64,000 nucleotides of DNA from Bacteroidetes bacterium HLUCCA01 (GTDB taxonomy: Bacteria > Bacteroidota > Rhodothermia > Balneolales > HLUCCA01): assembly GCA_001314545.1 (NCBI GenBank), contig LIHN01000001.1:650180-714179 (forward strand), given 5' to 3'. Of the stretch, positions 17,700 to 27,000 are shown one piece after another. Every line of letters starts with the position of its first letter. Position 1 is the stretch's first letter. Made by a program: the position numbers and the translations under genes. The notes under the pieces are model-generated. The model was given only the letters and a program-made list of their open reading frames with translations. It was not told the origin of the DNA and did not search any database.

Positions 17700-19658
17700 A
17701 TGAGTTCTGCCTCCTGCGGCTGTTCCACCTGCGGGTGCGATGTCAGCCAACCCACAACGCCCGGTCCGGAACCGACCACATCCTGGTTCCGTCGCCATCT
17801 GGATGCTACTGCCAGCGCCGTACTGTTGGGGATTGGTCTGCTCACCGATTTTCTTGCCCCTGAAGGGATGTTTACCGGTTTGCCGAGACTTTCCTGGTAC
17901 CTGGTTGCCTATCTTCCGGTAGCCCTGCCCGTGTTCCGGCAAGCCTGGGAGCAGCTGCGGGCCGGAAACGTATTCACCGAATTTTTCCTGATGGGCATCG
18001 CCACCATCGGAGCATTTTATATCGGTGAGTATCCCGAGGGGGTCACGGTCATGCTTTTCTATGCCATCGGGGAGGCGTTTCAGCACAGTGCCGTTCAAAA
18101 AGCCCGGGGACGGATCAAAGCCCTGCTGGATGTACGACCGGAAAGTGCCCGGCTGGTACAGACCGATCAGGTTGAAACCGTACACCCGGAAGCCATTGCT
18201 GTAGGTCAGACCATACAGGTCAGACCCGGCGAACGGGTACCCCTCGATGGTGTTCTTGTTGACGGGGAAACCTGGCTGGATACCGCCGCACTCACCGGTG
18301 AAAGTGTTCCCCGCAGAGCCGTTCCGGGCGATCTGGTCATGGCCGGAACCATCAATCAGGAAACGGTCATTCAGGTCCGCGTCAGCAAGCCCTACGACCA
18401 GAGTGCCATATCCAGAATCCTTCACCTCGTGCAGGAAGCCTCGGGTCGCAAAGCCAAAACCGAACAGTTTATCCGTTCCTTCGCCCGCGTCTATACCCCT
18501 GCCGTTGTGGCGCTGGCCACGCTGCTGATCGTCATCCCCTACTTTGTGGTCAGTTCCTACGATTTCAACGACTGGCTGTACCGCGGACTGGTTTTTCTGG
18601 TTATTTCCTGTCCCTGCGCCCTGGTTATCTCCATTCCGCTGGGGTATTTCGGTGGTATCGGGGCCGCATCGCACCACGGTATTCTGGTGAAAGGATCCAA
18701 CTTTCTGGACGTGCTTCAACACACGGATACCGTGGTATTCGACAAAACCGGAACCCTGACCGAAGGCACCTTTACCGTAACCGATGTCCATTTACCGCCC
18801 GGATTTGAGCAGGACATCCTGCCCCGGGTGCTTGCCGCGGAGCAGCAGTCGACGCACCCTGTTGCCCGGGCGGTCGTCTCGTATGCCCGGAAACATGTTG
18901 ACGCTTCCCTCCCCGCGGTACAGGTCCGTACGCAGCAGGAATTGGCTGGTCGGGGTGTTAAAGCAGTAGCCGACGGCAAAACCCTGCTCATCGGCAACCG
19001 GACACTCCTCCTGCAGGAAGGCATAACGGTCCCTGAATTTCCCCCGCAAAGCGGCACCGTTGTGCACCTGGCGCTGGATGGCACCTACACCGGATGGATG
19101 CGTGTGGCCGACACGGTCAAACCGGATGCGGCCGCGGCCATCTCACGACTCAGGAAGGCCGGCGTCCGGCACCTGGTCATGCTCAGCGGCGACACCCCGG
19201 ATGAAGCGGATCGGATTGGCCGGCATCTGGGATTCGATCAGTCCATTGGCGGACTCCTGCCCGAAGACAAGGCCCGTGAATTTGAGCAGATTAAGTCGAA
19301 GGCGGCCGGCAAGGTTGCCTATGCAGGTGACGGAATCAACGACGCCCCCGTACTGGCACTGGCCGACGCGGGGATAGCCATGGGCGCATATGGCAGCGAT
19401 GCAGCCATTGAAACCGCCGATGTCGTCATCCAGACCGACCAGCCCTCCCGCATTGCAACAGCCATCGATATTGCCCGGGCAACCCGAAGCATTGTCTGGC
19501 AGAACATCGCGCTGGCCATGGGAATCAAACTGTTGTTTTTATCGCTCGGCGCGTTGGGCGTTGCCACATTATGGGAGGCTGTATTTGCCGATGTGGGCGT
19601 TGCCCTGCTGGCCATATTGAACGCCGTGCGCATACAGTCGCGCAATTTCGACCACTGA
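17700..19658 (+). CDS. P1B-type heavy-metal translocating ATPase (Zn/Cd/Pb type)
   Basis: A 652-residue metal efflux ATPase of the inner membrane. An N-terminal 'CGCSTCGC' motif (Cys 6, 8, 11, 13) replaces the usual HMA domain. Transmembrane metal site 'SCPCALVISIP', actuator 'LTGESVPRRA', phosphorylation site 'FDKTGTLTEG' and hinge 'YAGDGINDAPVLALADAGIAMG' are all present. The CPC motif followed by 'ALVIS' fits the Zn/Cd/Pb group (ZntA-like) rather than copper pumps. It is preceded by 179 bp without a gene that could hold its own promoter. The ligase starts 3 bp after its stop. Confidence 0.92.
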   Translation: MSSASCGCSTCGCDVSQPTTPGPEPTTSWFRRHLDATASAVLLGIGLLTDFLAPEGMFTGLPRLSWYLVAYLPVALPVFRQAWEQLRAGNVFTEFFLMGIATIGAFYIGEYPEGVTVMLFYAIGEAFQHSAVQKARGRIKALLDVRPESARLVQTDQVETVHPEAIAVGQTIQVRPGERVPLDGVLVDGETWLDTAALTGESVPRRAVPGDLVMAGTINQETVIQVRVSKPYDQSAISRILHLVQEASGRKAKTEQFIRSFARVYTPAVVALATLLIVIPYFVVSSYDFNDWLYRGLVFLVISCPCALVISIPLGYFGGIGAASHHGILVKGSNFLDVLQHTDTVVFDKTGTLTEGTFTVTDVHLPPGFEQDILPRVLAAEQQSTHPVARAVVSYARKHVDASLPAVQVRTQQELAGRGVKAVADGKTLLIGNRTLLLQEGITVPEFPPQSGTVVHLALDGTYTGWMRVADTVKPDAAAAISRLRKAGVRHLVMLSGDTPDEADRIGRHLGFDQSIGGLLPEDKAREFEQIKSKAAGKVAYAGDGINDAPVLALADAGIAMGAYGSDAAIETADVVIQTDQPSRIATAIDIARATRSIVWQNIALAMGIKLLFLSLGALGVATLWEAVFADVGVALLAILNAVRIQSRNFDH

Positions 19659-19661
19659 GTC

Positions 19662-21413
19662 ATGCCTGAAACAGCCCCCCTGTTCCTGGATTTTGCCGAA
19701 CTGGCACAGCGTCTGGCCGAAACCCGCAGCACTCGCAGCAAAATTGCGTTGTGTGCCGGGTATCTTTCCGGTCTTCAAAGCGATGCCGACCTCGACCGGG
19801 CCGTTCGGTTTTTGGGGGAAGGTGCCTTCAGCCGGTTATCCGGTAAACGGGCGGCGGTGGGTCACCGGACCATTGCCGTGAGTGCAGCCCGACACCTTGA
19901 CATTGATTATGAGCAGGTTTTCAGGCCCAGCAGAATAGCCACGGGCAGTGCTTCCGAGGCCATTGAAAAACTCCTGGAGAATCTGGAATCCGGCCGGCGC
20001 AAACGGCGGGAAGGAGCGCCGTTGTCGCTGGAATCGGTAGACCAGCGCTTCCGGTTGCTATCGGGTGCGCGCTCCCGGGAAGACAAGGAAGCCCTGCTGC
20101 AGGAAAATTTCTGTGAGCTCTCGCCCCTGGAAGTTAAATACTTCCTGCGGATTCTGGGGGGAGGGAGCCTGCGCATCGGTTTTGAGCTGCGCAGCATTCT
20201 GAACGCCATTGCCCGGGCCTTTGGCGCATCGCCCGAACAGGTTCGTTACACGCACATGATTACCGGAAGTCTGGGGAAAACGGCCGTGATGGCACGCAAT
20301 GGATCGCTGGATGAGGCGAGCTTCACCTTGTTTCAGCCGGTGGATTTCATGCTGGCCACGGCCCTGACCGACCCTTTCGGCCAGGTGGAAGGAGGGACTG
20401 CTCCCGCTGCGCTTACCGACTTCACCGGTTTCGTGGCCGAAGAGAAGTTCGACGGTATGCGCTGTCAGGTTCATGTTCAGTGTGAGCAGGTGGCCCTGTT
20501 CTCACGCGACCTCAATGATGTCACCTCTTCCTTTCCGGAAGTTGTGCAGTTCATGTCGGGGCTGAATCTGCCAGCCACCGTGCTTGACGGGGAGCTGTGT
20601 GTATACCTGGACCAGACCATACAGCCTTTTCAGTCGCTGCAAAAGCGCATGGGCGTAAAAAAGCCCGGGAAGTCCCTGCTGCAGCAGCATCCGGTACTCT
20701 TCATTGCTTTCGACCTGCTGCACCATGATGGTCACTCCTTCTTTGGCCGGTCGCTTAATCAGCGCCGGGGACTTCTCGAAGCGCTGTGCAAAGAAAACGG
20801 TATAGCGCGGGTTGACCAGTTCACAATCCGTGATGTGTTTCACCTGAAGGACTCCTTCACCCAGGCACTGGCCAATGGTAATGAAGGCCTCATCCTCAAG
20901 CGAACCGACGGCTTGTATGAATTCGGTCAGCGCGGAAAATCCTGGCTTAAGGTCAAGCAGCCCGGCGGATCGCTGGACACCGTCATCCTGTATGCCACGG
21001 CCGGCAGCGGCAAACGGGGCGGAACCTACTCGGACTTCACCCTGGGCATCCGGGTCAGCGACGATCCGCGGTACGAGCAGGATTTCGTGCCCATCGGCAA
21101 GGCGTACGGGGGCTACACGGACGAGGAACTCAAACGCCTGAATACCGCCATCAAGCCGCTCATCCGCGAACGGTTTGGCCCTACCCTGTCTTTAGAGCCA
21201 GCTATAGTTGTGGAAATCGAGTTCGATGAAATCCAGCGCAACAAGCGCACCAAAGCCGGCTATACGCTTCGTCTGCCCCGCTTCAGGGCCATACGCTGGG
21301 ACAAATTGCCCGGGCAGACCGACACCCTTGCCGAAGTGGAACGGCTTTACCGTGAAAAAATCGGTCGGAAGCGCCAGCCCGGCGCCGCTTTCTCCGCAAA
21401 TTCCGATAACTGA
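19662..21413 (+). CDS. ATP-dependent DNA ligase
   Basis: A 583-residue ligase. An N-terminal helical DNA-binding domain covers about residues 8-200. The nucleotidyltransferase domain has motif I 'EEKFDGMR' with Lys262 as the adenylated residue, 'VLDGELCVY', 'EGLILKRTDG' and 'SWLKVK'. An OB-fold domain follows, with 'GKRGGTYSDFTLGIR' and 'LRLPRFRAIRWDK'. The archaeal-like layout resembles bacterial ligases used in repair together with an MBL exonuclease, which lies upstream of the P1B ATPase. It is translationally coupled to the ATPase gene (3 bp gap), an odd pairing. Confidence 0.92.
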   Translation: MPETAPLFLDFAELAQRLAETRSTRSKIALCAGYLSGLQSDADLDRAVRFLGEGAFSRLSGKRAAVGHRTIAVSAARHLDIDYEQVFRPSRIATGSASEAIEKLLENLESGRRKRREGAPLSLESVDQRFRLLSGARSREDKEALLQENFCELSPLEVKYFLRILGGGSLRIGFELRSILNAIARAFGASPEQVRYTHMITGSLGKTAVMARNGSLDEASFTLFQPVDFMLATALTDPFGQVEGGTAPAALTDFTGFVAEEKFDGMRCQVHVQCEQVALFSRDLNDVTSSFPEVVQFMSGLNLPATVLDGELCVYLDQTIQPFQSLQKRMGVKKPGKSLLQQHPVLFIAFDLLHHDGHSFFGRSLNQRRGLLEALCKENGIARVDQFTIRDVFHLKDSFTQALANGNEGLILKRTDGLYEFGQRGKSWLKVKQPGGSLDTVILYATAGSGKRGGTYSDFTLGIRVSDDPRYEQDFVPIGKAYGGYTDEELKRLNTAIKPLIRERFGPTLSLEPAIVVEIEFDEIQRNKRTKAGYTLRLPRFRAIRWDKLPGQTDTLAEVERLYREKIGRKRQPGAAFSANSDN

Positions 21414-21550
21414 GACGGAATTATCATCATTTGAGACAGAATCCAAGGTTAGCTGAGTTAATTTAGCATAATCTCACAGCTTAGATGCTTTTTAGTCCAA
21501 AAAGCTCAATTAAGCCTGCTCCATCCGCCTGGTTTAACAAAACACTAAAA
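21408..21550. repeat. Left member of a diverged repeat pair flanking the hybrid kinase gene
   Basis: This AT-richer stretch starts with 'aactgagacg' and 'catttgaga', then has 'atgcttt' and ends with 'aacaaaacactaaaa'. The same landmarks in the same order recur at 23831-23941 after the kinase gene. Spacing differs (128 versus 95 bp), so the pair is diverged. It overlaps the last bases of the ligase gene. Most of 21414-21649 holds no other feature I can identify except a weak 7-bp hairpin (gcttttt/aaaaagc at 21487-21505). Confidence 0.4.
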
Positions 21551-21649
21551 AACGCCGGTTCATCTCAGGCGCAAACAAACAACCATGAACCATGGATGCA
21601 TGCAACGGCTACAGGTACGTTGAATGTATGATAATCTAACCCACTTCTC

Positions 21650-23776
21650 ATGCGGCAACAGGATAACACCCTAACGACTGATTCACTGATAGCATCCCTG
21701 ACGCCAATTTTACTCAGTGAAGTCAGTGCAAGTCAGGCAATTCAGAAGTCTCTGGACATGATTCTTGCGGTGACCGGAGTATGCCGCGTATACATGTTCG
21801 ATCTGCGCGAAGACCCCGTAAATGGCTACATCTCCTCCCAAAAGTTTGAGTCGTGCCGGGCTGATATTGAACCCCAGATTGACAACCCCAACCTGCAGGA
21901 CATCCCCGTGTACCCGGACTACCGGCGTTGGGTAGAAACATTTTTGCGTAACGAACCGGTGGTGGGACTTATCCGGGATTTTCCGGCATCTGAAAGGGAA
22001 TATCTTCAGGAGCAAGACATCCTTTCCCTGTTGATTCTGCCCATATTTTCAGCCGGAAAACCCATTGCATTTGTAGGTTTCGATGATACACAAACGGAGC
22101 GTGACTGGGACAATTACAAGGTCAATATCCTCTCGGAGGCCGTTATTCTGCTAGGCAGTCTTCTCATTCGCAATGAGCAGGAAGAAAAGCTTCGCCTGGA
22201 GCAGGAACAACGTGAACACCTTTTTGAACAAGTCCAGACGCAGCGTAAACAGCTGGTAAGCCTGACTGAAAATATTACGGATGGAATCTGGATGCGGGAT
22301 GCACAAGATTTCAGTCTTCTGTTCGCCAACAAGACCTTAACCGACATGTTCGGCATTCCGGGCGAGGTCCTGAAGATGGAAAATGGCGACCGATATCTGC
22401 AGTACGTGCATCCGGCTGATCGCGAACTGGTAGCCGAAAAGAATGAACTCCATCATCAAACCAGGAAAAACGTCGAAGTCGAATGGCGGCTGATTGGTGC
22501 CGACCAAAAAACACGCTGGGTCCGTGCCCGCCTGTTTACGGTATTCAACGAGGTAACCGGGGAGCCGCAGTACCATTGCGGAGTCTTAACGGATATTTCT
22601 GAACAGCGACGACAACTCACCATACTCAGAGAAGCTAAAAATCAGTCGGAAGAACTGAACCGAATCAAATCCAATATTCTGAGCAACATCCGTCATGAGT
22701 TCCGCACCCCGTTAACGGGAATTAAAGGTTTTGCGGACCTGATACAGATGGGAACCGATGACGACGAGCTCCATGAGTATTCAAAAAGTATTACCATCAG
22801 CGCCAACCGCTTACAAAACACTCTGGACTCCCTGCTGGACTTCTCCGTAGTGGATGCCGGTTTTGTAAAAGCCAATCCTTCCTGGATTTCGGTGGAAGAA
22901 ACCATTTTAGACCTGATCAAAACGCTGGAGAACAAAGCCCACAAAAAAGGGCTGCGCTTCGTACTGAACTTTTCGGGCAAAGACCGCAGAGTCTATCTGG
23001 ATGAACATATTTTGTACACGGTCACCCGGCAGCTGTTCGATAATGCAAGCAAATTTACCCGTCATGGTCAGATTGAAGTACGCATAGAGGTAGTCGCGGA
23101 GTACCTGAGCATGCAAATCGCTGATACCGGATGCGGAATTCCGGAGGATATACGCAACCGCTTATTCGAGCCGTTTCGTCAAGGCAGTGAAGGGGTACGA
23201 CGAACTTTTGAAGGAACCGGACTGGGGCTTCCCATTGTACACCGGTATTTGCAGATGGTTAACGGCACGATTCATTTTGAACCCAATGAACCATCCGGAA
23301 CCGTAGCGAAGGTATTGATACCGCTGTCCTATGTTCGGCAACAATCCATGCAACGTGTTGAAACATCGTATCAAGGCGGCCATACAGACACCGATGCAGC
23401 CAGAAAAGTATTATATGTTGAAGACAATGCTCTGATGCAAGGGCTCATGAAGCAGGCGCTGAAAAAGCACGCCCTCGACGTTGCGGGTACTGCGGAGGAA
23501 GCTATCGAACTCATTGGAAAAAACTGCTATGAAATCATGCTGGTGGATATCAACCTTGGTCCAGGAATGAGCGGTATTGAGTTCTGCAAGATTGCCCGAA
23601 AATCAAAAAACAACAGCAAGGCCTACATCGCAGCTGTGACGGCATCCAATCGTTCGGAGCTGGAAGGACATTTACATGCTAACGGTTTTGACCGCCTCAT
23701 TTCAAAGCCATTCAATATCAGAGAGGTCATCAGTCTGGTAGACGAACACGTGAGTCTACGAATGACTTCCGGTTAA
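21650..23776 (+). CDS. Hybrid sensor histidine kinase (GAF-PAS-HisKA-HATPase-REC)
   Basis: A 708-residue cytosolic kinase without membrane segments. Parts: GAF-like domain (about 20-190), a short coiled coil ('EEKLRLEQEQREHLFEQVQ'), PAS domain (about 205-325), HisKA with phospho-accepting His in 'NIRHEFRTPLTGIKGFADL', HATPase with N-box 'LFDNASKFT', G1 'IADTGCGIPEDI' and G2 'GTGLGLPIVHRY', and a C-terminal receiver with acidic pair 'YVEDN', phospho-acceptor Asp in 'MLVDINLGPGMSG' and Lys in 'LISKPFNI'. The signal is unknown. It has no adjacent response regulator gene and converges on a second hybrid system. Confidence 0.92.
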   Translation: MRQQDNTLTTDSLIASLTPILLSEVSASQAIQKSLDMILAVTGVCRVYMFDLREDPVNGYISSQKFESCRADIEPQIDNPNLQDIPVYPDYRRWVETFLRNEPVVGLIRDFPASEREYLQEQDILSLLILPIFSAGKPIAFVGFDDTQTERDWDNYKVNILSEAVILLGSLLIRNEQEEKLRLEQEQREHLFEQVQTQRKQLVSLTENITDGIWMRDAQDFSLLFANKTLTDMFGIPGEVLKMENGDRYLQYVHPADRELVAEKNELHHQTRKNVEVEWRLIGADQKTRWVRARLFTVFNEVTGEPQYHCGVLTDISEQRRQLTILREAKNQSEELNRIKSNILSNIRHEFRTPLTGIKGFADLIQMGTDDDELHEYSKSITISANRLQNTLDSLLDFSVVDAGFVKANPSWISVEETILDLIKTLENKAHKKGLRFVLNFSGKDRRVYLDEHILYTVTRQLFDNASKFTRHGQIEVRIEVVAEYLSMQIADTGCGIPEDIRNRLFEPFRQGSEGVRRTFEGTGLGLPIVHRYLQMVNGTIHFEPNEPSGTVAKVLIPLSYVRQQSMQRVETSYQGGHTDTDAARKVLYVEDNALMQGLMKQALKKHALDVAGTAEEAIELIGKNCYEIMLVDINLGPGMSGIEFCKIARKSKNNSKAYIAAVTASNRSELEGHLHANGFDRLISKPFNIREVISLVDEHVSLRMTSG

Positions 23777-23830
23777 CCATCGGGGAATGATATGGCATAA
23801 TACATGGATGAAAATCCCCGAATTATGCAG

Positions 23831-23941
23831 AACTGAGACGAATATCATACATATTGAGATGATTTCAGCTCCATATCAGCTTAAGTTTTCAACGAAAGCT
23901 CCGTTATGCTTTCAAACTGCGTATCAACAAAAAACACTAAA
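23831..23941. repeat. Right member of a diverged repeat pair flanking the hybrid kinase gene
   Basis: It has the landmarks 'aactgagacg', 'catattgaga', 'atgcttt' and 'aacaaaaaacactaaa' in the same order as 21408-21550. It lies in the 250-bp gap downstream of the kinase stop, before the terminator. The similarity is patchy and was judged by eye. Confidence 0.4.
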
Positions 23942-24001
23942 GCACTTGGGCGTGAATAAGACACACTAAACGTTGAATATTGGTTAAGAGTGACCCATGC
24001 G

Positions 24002-24045
24002 AATCGGCACCTGATGGAATTGAAATTCAGGTGCCGATTTTTTTT
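24002..24045 (+). terminator. Rho-independent terminator of the hybrid kinase gene
   Basis: A perfect 13-bp inverted repeat, aatcggcacctga (24002-24014) and tcaggtgccgatt (24027-24039), with a 12-nt loop, is followed by eight T residues on the plus strand. The right arm contains the stop codon of the oppositely oriented gene at 24027, so the terminator is shared with its 3' end. On the minus strand there is no T run after the stem, so termination should act mainly on rightward transcripts. Confidence 0.85.
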
Positions 24046-27000
24046 AACTCCGATGGCGCTTGTTTGAATTCTTTACGGAATAAGCCGGCAAAATAGCCTG
24101 CATCACGAATTCCAACGGAAATTGCTGCCATTTTGACCGTGTAGCCTTCCTGCCCTATAAGTTTACGTGCTTCCTGGAGCCTGATTTTCAGGATAAACTT
24201 TTTCAAGGTTGCCGGCATCACCTTTTTCCAGTCACGGTATAAGGTAGCTCTGCTGGTGTGCAGCGCATCGGCCAGCATTTCGGGTGAGAGCTGCGTGTTG
24301 CCAATATGGCGATAAATGAGTTCCGTGACCTGCCGTACCAGCTCATGCTCTTTCTCTGCTTCATGTACCAGTACATCGGCGTTACGAAGGCGTTCTTCTC
24401 TTTGAAACAGCACCTGGATTTGCGTTCGTACTACCTCGGTGGATACCGGTTTGGTAAGGTATACATCGGCACCGCTTGATAAACCTTTCTGCACAAATGA
24501 ATCGTGTGCATTTCCTGAGAGGAAAATAACCGGCAATGTTCTGAATTGGTCCATGCTCCGGATCGTTCTGACCAGCGTATGGCCATCCATTCCGTCCATA
24601 TTGACATCGGATAGTATAAGGTCCGGCTTAAACTCGGTAACCATCTGCGTAGCAGCCATACTACTGCTGCAGCTCAGCAGCTGATAGTCGGTACGGAGCT
24701 GTTCAACCATATAAGCAGCGTATTCTTCATTGTCATCCACAATCATAACCTTCGGTCGATCCGCATGATTCATCAGCGTATTCAGGTTATGAGTTTCGGT
24801 TTCAGCTGGAAGATCAGGCTGAACAGCCACCGATACCGCTGCTTGTAACTGCGTATTCGCAGCACGTAAACGCACAACCAATACGGTACCTTCATGTCCG
24901 GTTGACTCCACCCTTATAGTCCCTTTCATGCGATGGACCAGCTCCCGTACCAGGTACAGGCCTATACCCGATCCCTGCGAGTCGGAACCCTTTGATTTGT
25001 AATCAAAAAGTCTTGGAATCAAATCCGGATTGATACCCTGACCGAAGTCCCGAAAGCGTACTTCCGCGTGGCCGGTATGTCTGCGAAAAGATATCTGAAA
25101 ACCTTTTGTACTGTAAGCATGCTGCCATGCATTTTCAATAAGGTTAATGACCACCCGCTCCCAGGCGTCACGTTCGATAAGAGCGTACAGCGAATCCGCA
25201 TTGATTTCGAGGTGAATGGGAAAATTAGTATAGCCGGGCTGATCCAGTATGTGACCGATGATCTGACGGGTGAATTCCTGAAGGTCAAACGGTTTGAGTC
25301 GGAACGGGGTCTCACTCCCTTCCAAATGGGTTACCTCTTCCATCTGATTGATCAGGTTTTCCATCCTTTGGGCATTTCGGTTAATCATAGTAAGGTAATG
25401 GCGTACCCACTCATCGGATTTTAACCGATTGGTTTTTAACAAGAGCTCGAGGGGACCCATAATCAAGGTCAGTGGTTGACGCAGATCGTGGGTTATACCT
25501 GCATAAAAACGATCCCGTTGCTCAGAATAACGTTGAAGCTGCAGGGTTTGACGGTCTACCAGTTCCTGAATATGACCAAACCGGAGTTGTTGTTCCTCCC
25601 GGTAACGTATGATGCCAAAGACTGCAACGGCTGCGAATATCATCATCAACCCCGAAAACCATCTGGTTTCATAGAAGAAGTGCGGTACGTCCAGAAACAG
25701 GTAGGAGGTACGCAGGTTTCCATCAGCTTGAACGGCTCTGAGCTGAAACCGGTACCGACCGGGACGTAAATCCGTATAACGGGCAATGAAATAATCCTCC
25801 ACCTGCTGCCATCGGGTGTCAACGCCAGACATCATGTAGGCTATCTGTAGGGTATGCGAATTACGATGTTTGGGAACCGCAAACCGGATGTTGAACGTCC
25901 TTTCACCCAGAGGTAGTTTAAGCTGATTGTTTACAGGAAACACGTTGCGCTTATCCGGAAGCTCAAGTTTTTCAATTACCGGCACAGGTACTGTGAAATC
26001 CAGGGCTTCGTAAAACTGGTCCGGGTCAATACGGGTTATTCCTCGTTGATTTGGAATCAACAGGTCACCGCTGGAGGTAAAGGTACCCGCGTTTCCCACT
26101 CCCCCATTGGCTTCCCGGTTAATCATACCCGCACTTTCGTTGATTACAACCATCACGAGCGGGATGTCCGGGTGGTCTGCCGTACGGTTAAGGTGGTACA
26201 GATTTGTGAGCATGATGCCCATACTGGAACTAATCCAGATGCGTCCCTGACCATCAGCAATCATTCGATGGGTGCCATTATACAGGAGCCCTTGCTGAAC
26301 CGTAACCTGCCGGATTTCTGCGGGTTTGTTCCCGCGAAGAACAATCCGGTTCAGTCCCATAGATTCTGTAACTACCCATAGTGTATCTGCTGACTGCGTA
26401 AAAATATCACGGATGTAATCACTTCCGAGTCCGTCTTGCTGGGTCAATTTCCAGGTCAGGTTCAGATCTTCGTCCAGAGCCAGCAATCCGCCTCCAGCTG
26501 TTCCGGCAAGCAGCTCACCGGATGGGAGTCTGGCAAAGGAACGGACCTGGGGTATTCCGGAATTGTCAATGGTATTGATGGTGTACCAGCCTGTTGAATC
26601 CTGCACTACCAAACCGACGTTGGTTCCGAAGATTAGCCGGTCTGTTTGCTGCCTGCCATCCGGTTTGATATCATGGTACAACGCATTGACGGTTACCTGG
26701 TCGTTCAGAATGCCATTTGACTGCTCAGACATCGGCACCCACTCTTCCTGCTCGTTCAGACGGTGCAAGCCCTGACCAAATTCGCTGGCGTAGATTCTGC
26801 CATAACCATCCTCTCCGACAAACCAGACAAATCCTGTTCTTAATTTATTGTTGGCCTGATTCCAGACCGTTACTTGACTGTCGTTCCAGCGGAAAACACC
26901 CCGGTTATAGCTGGCGGCCCAATATTCACCGGGACGAAAAGCAGACTCGAAAATCGAATAAACGTTACTGATGGGATGTCCGCCAAGGTCGGTGATATTT

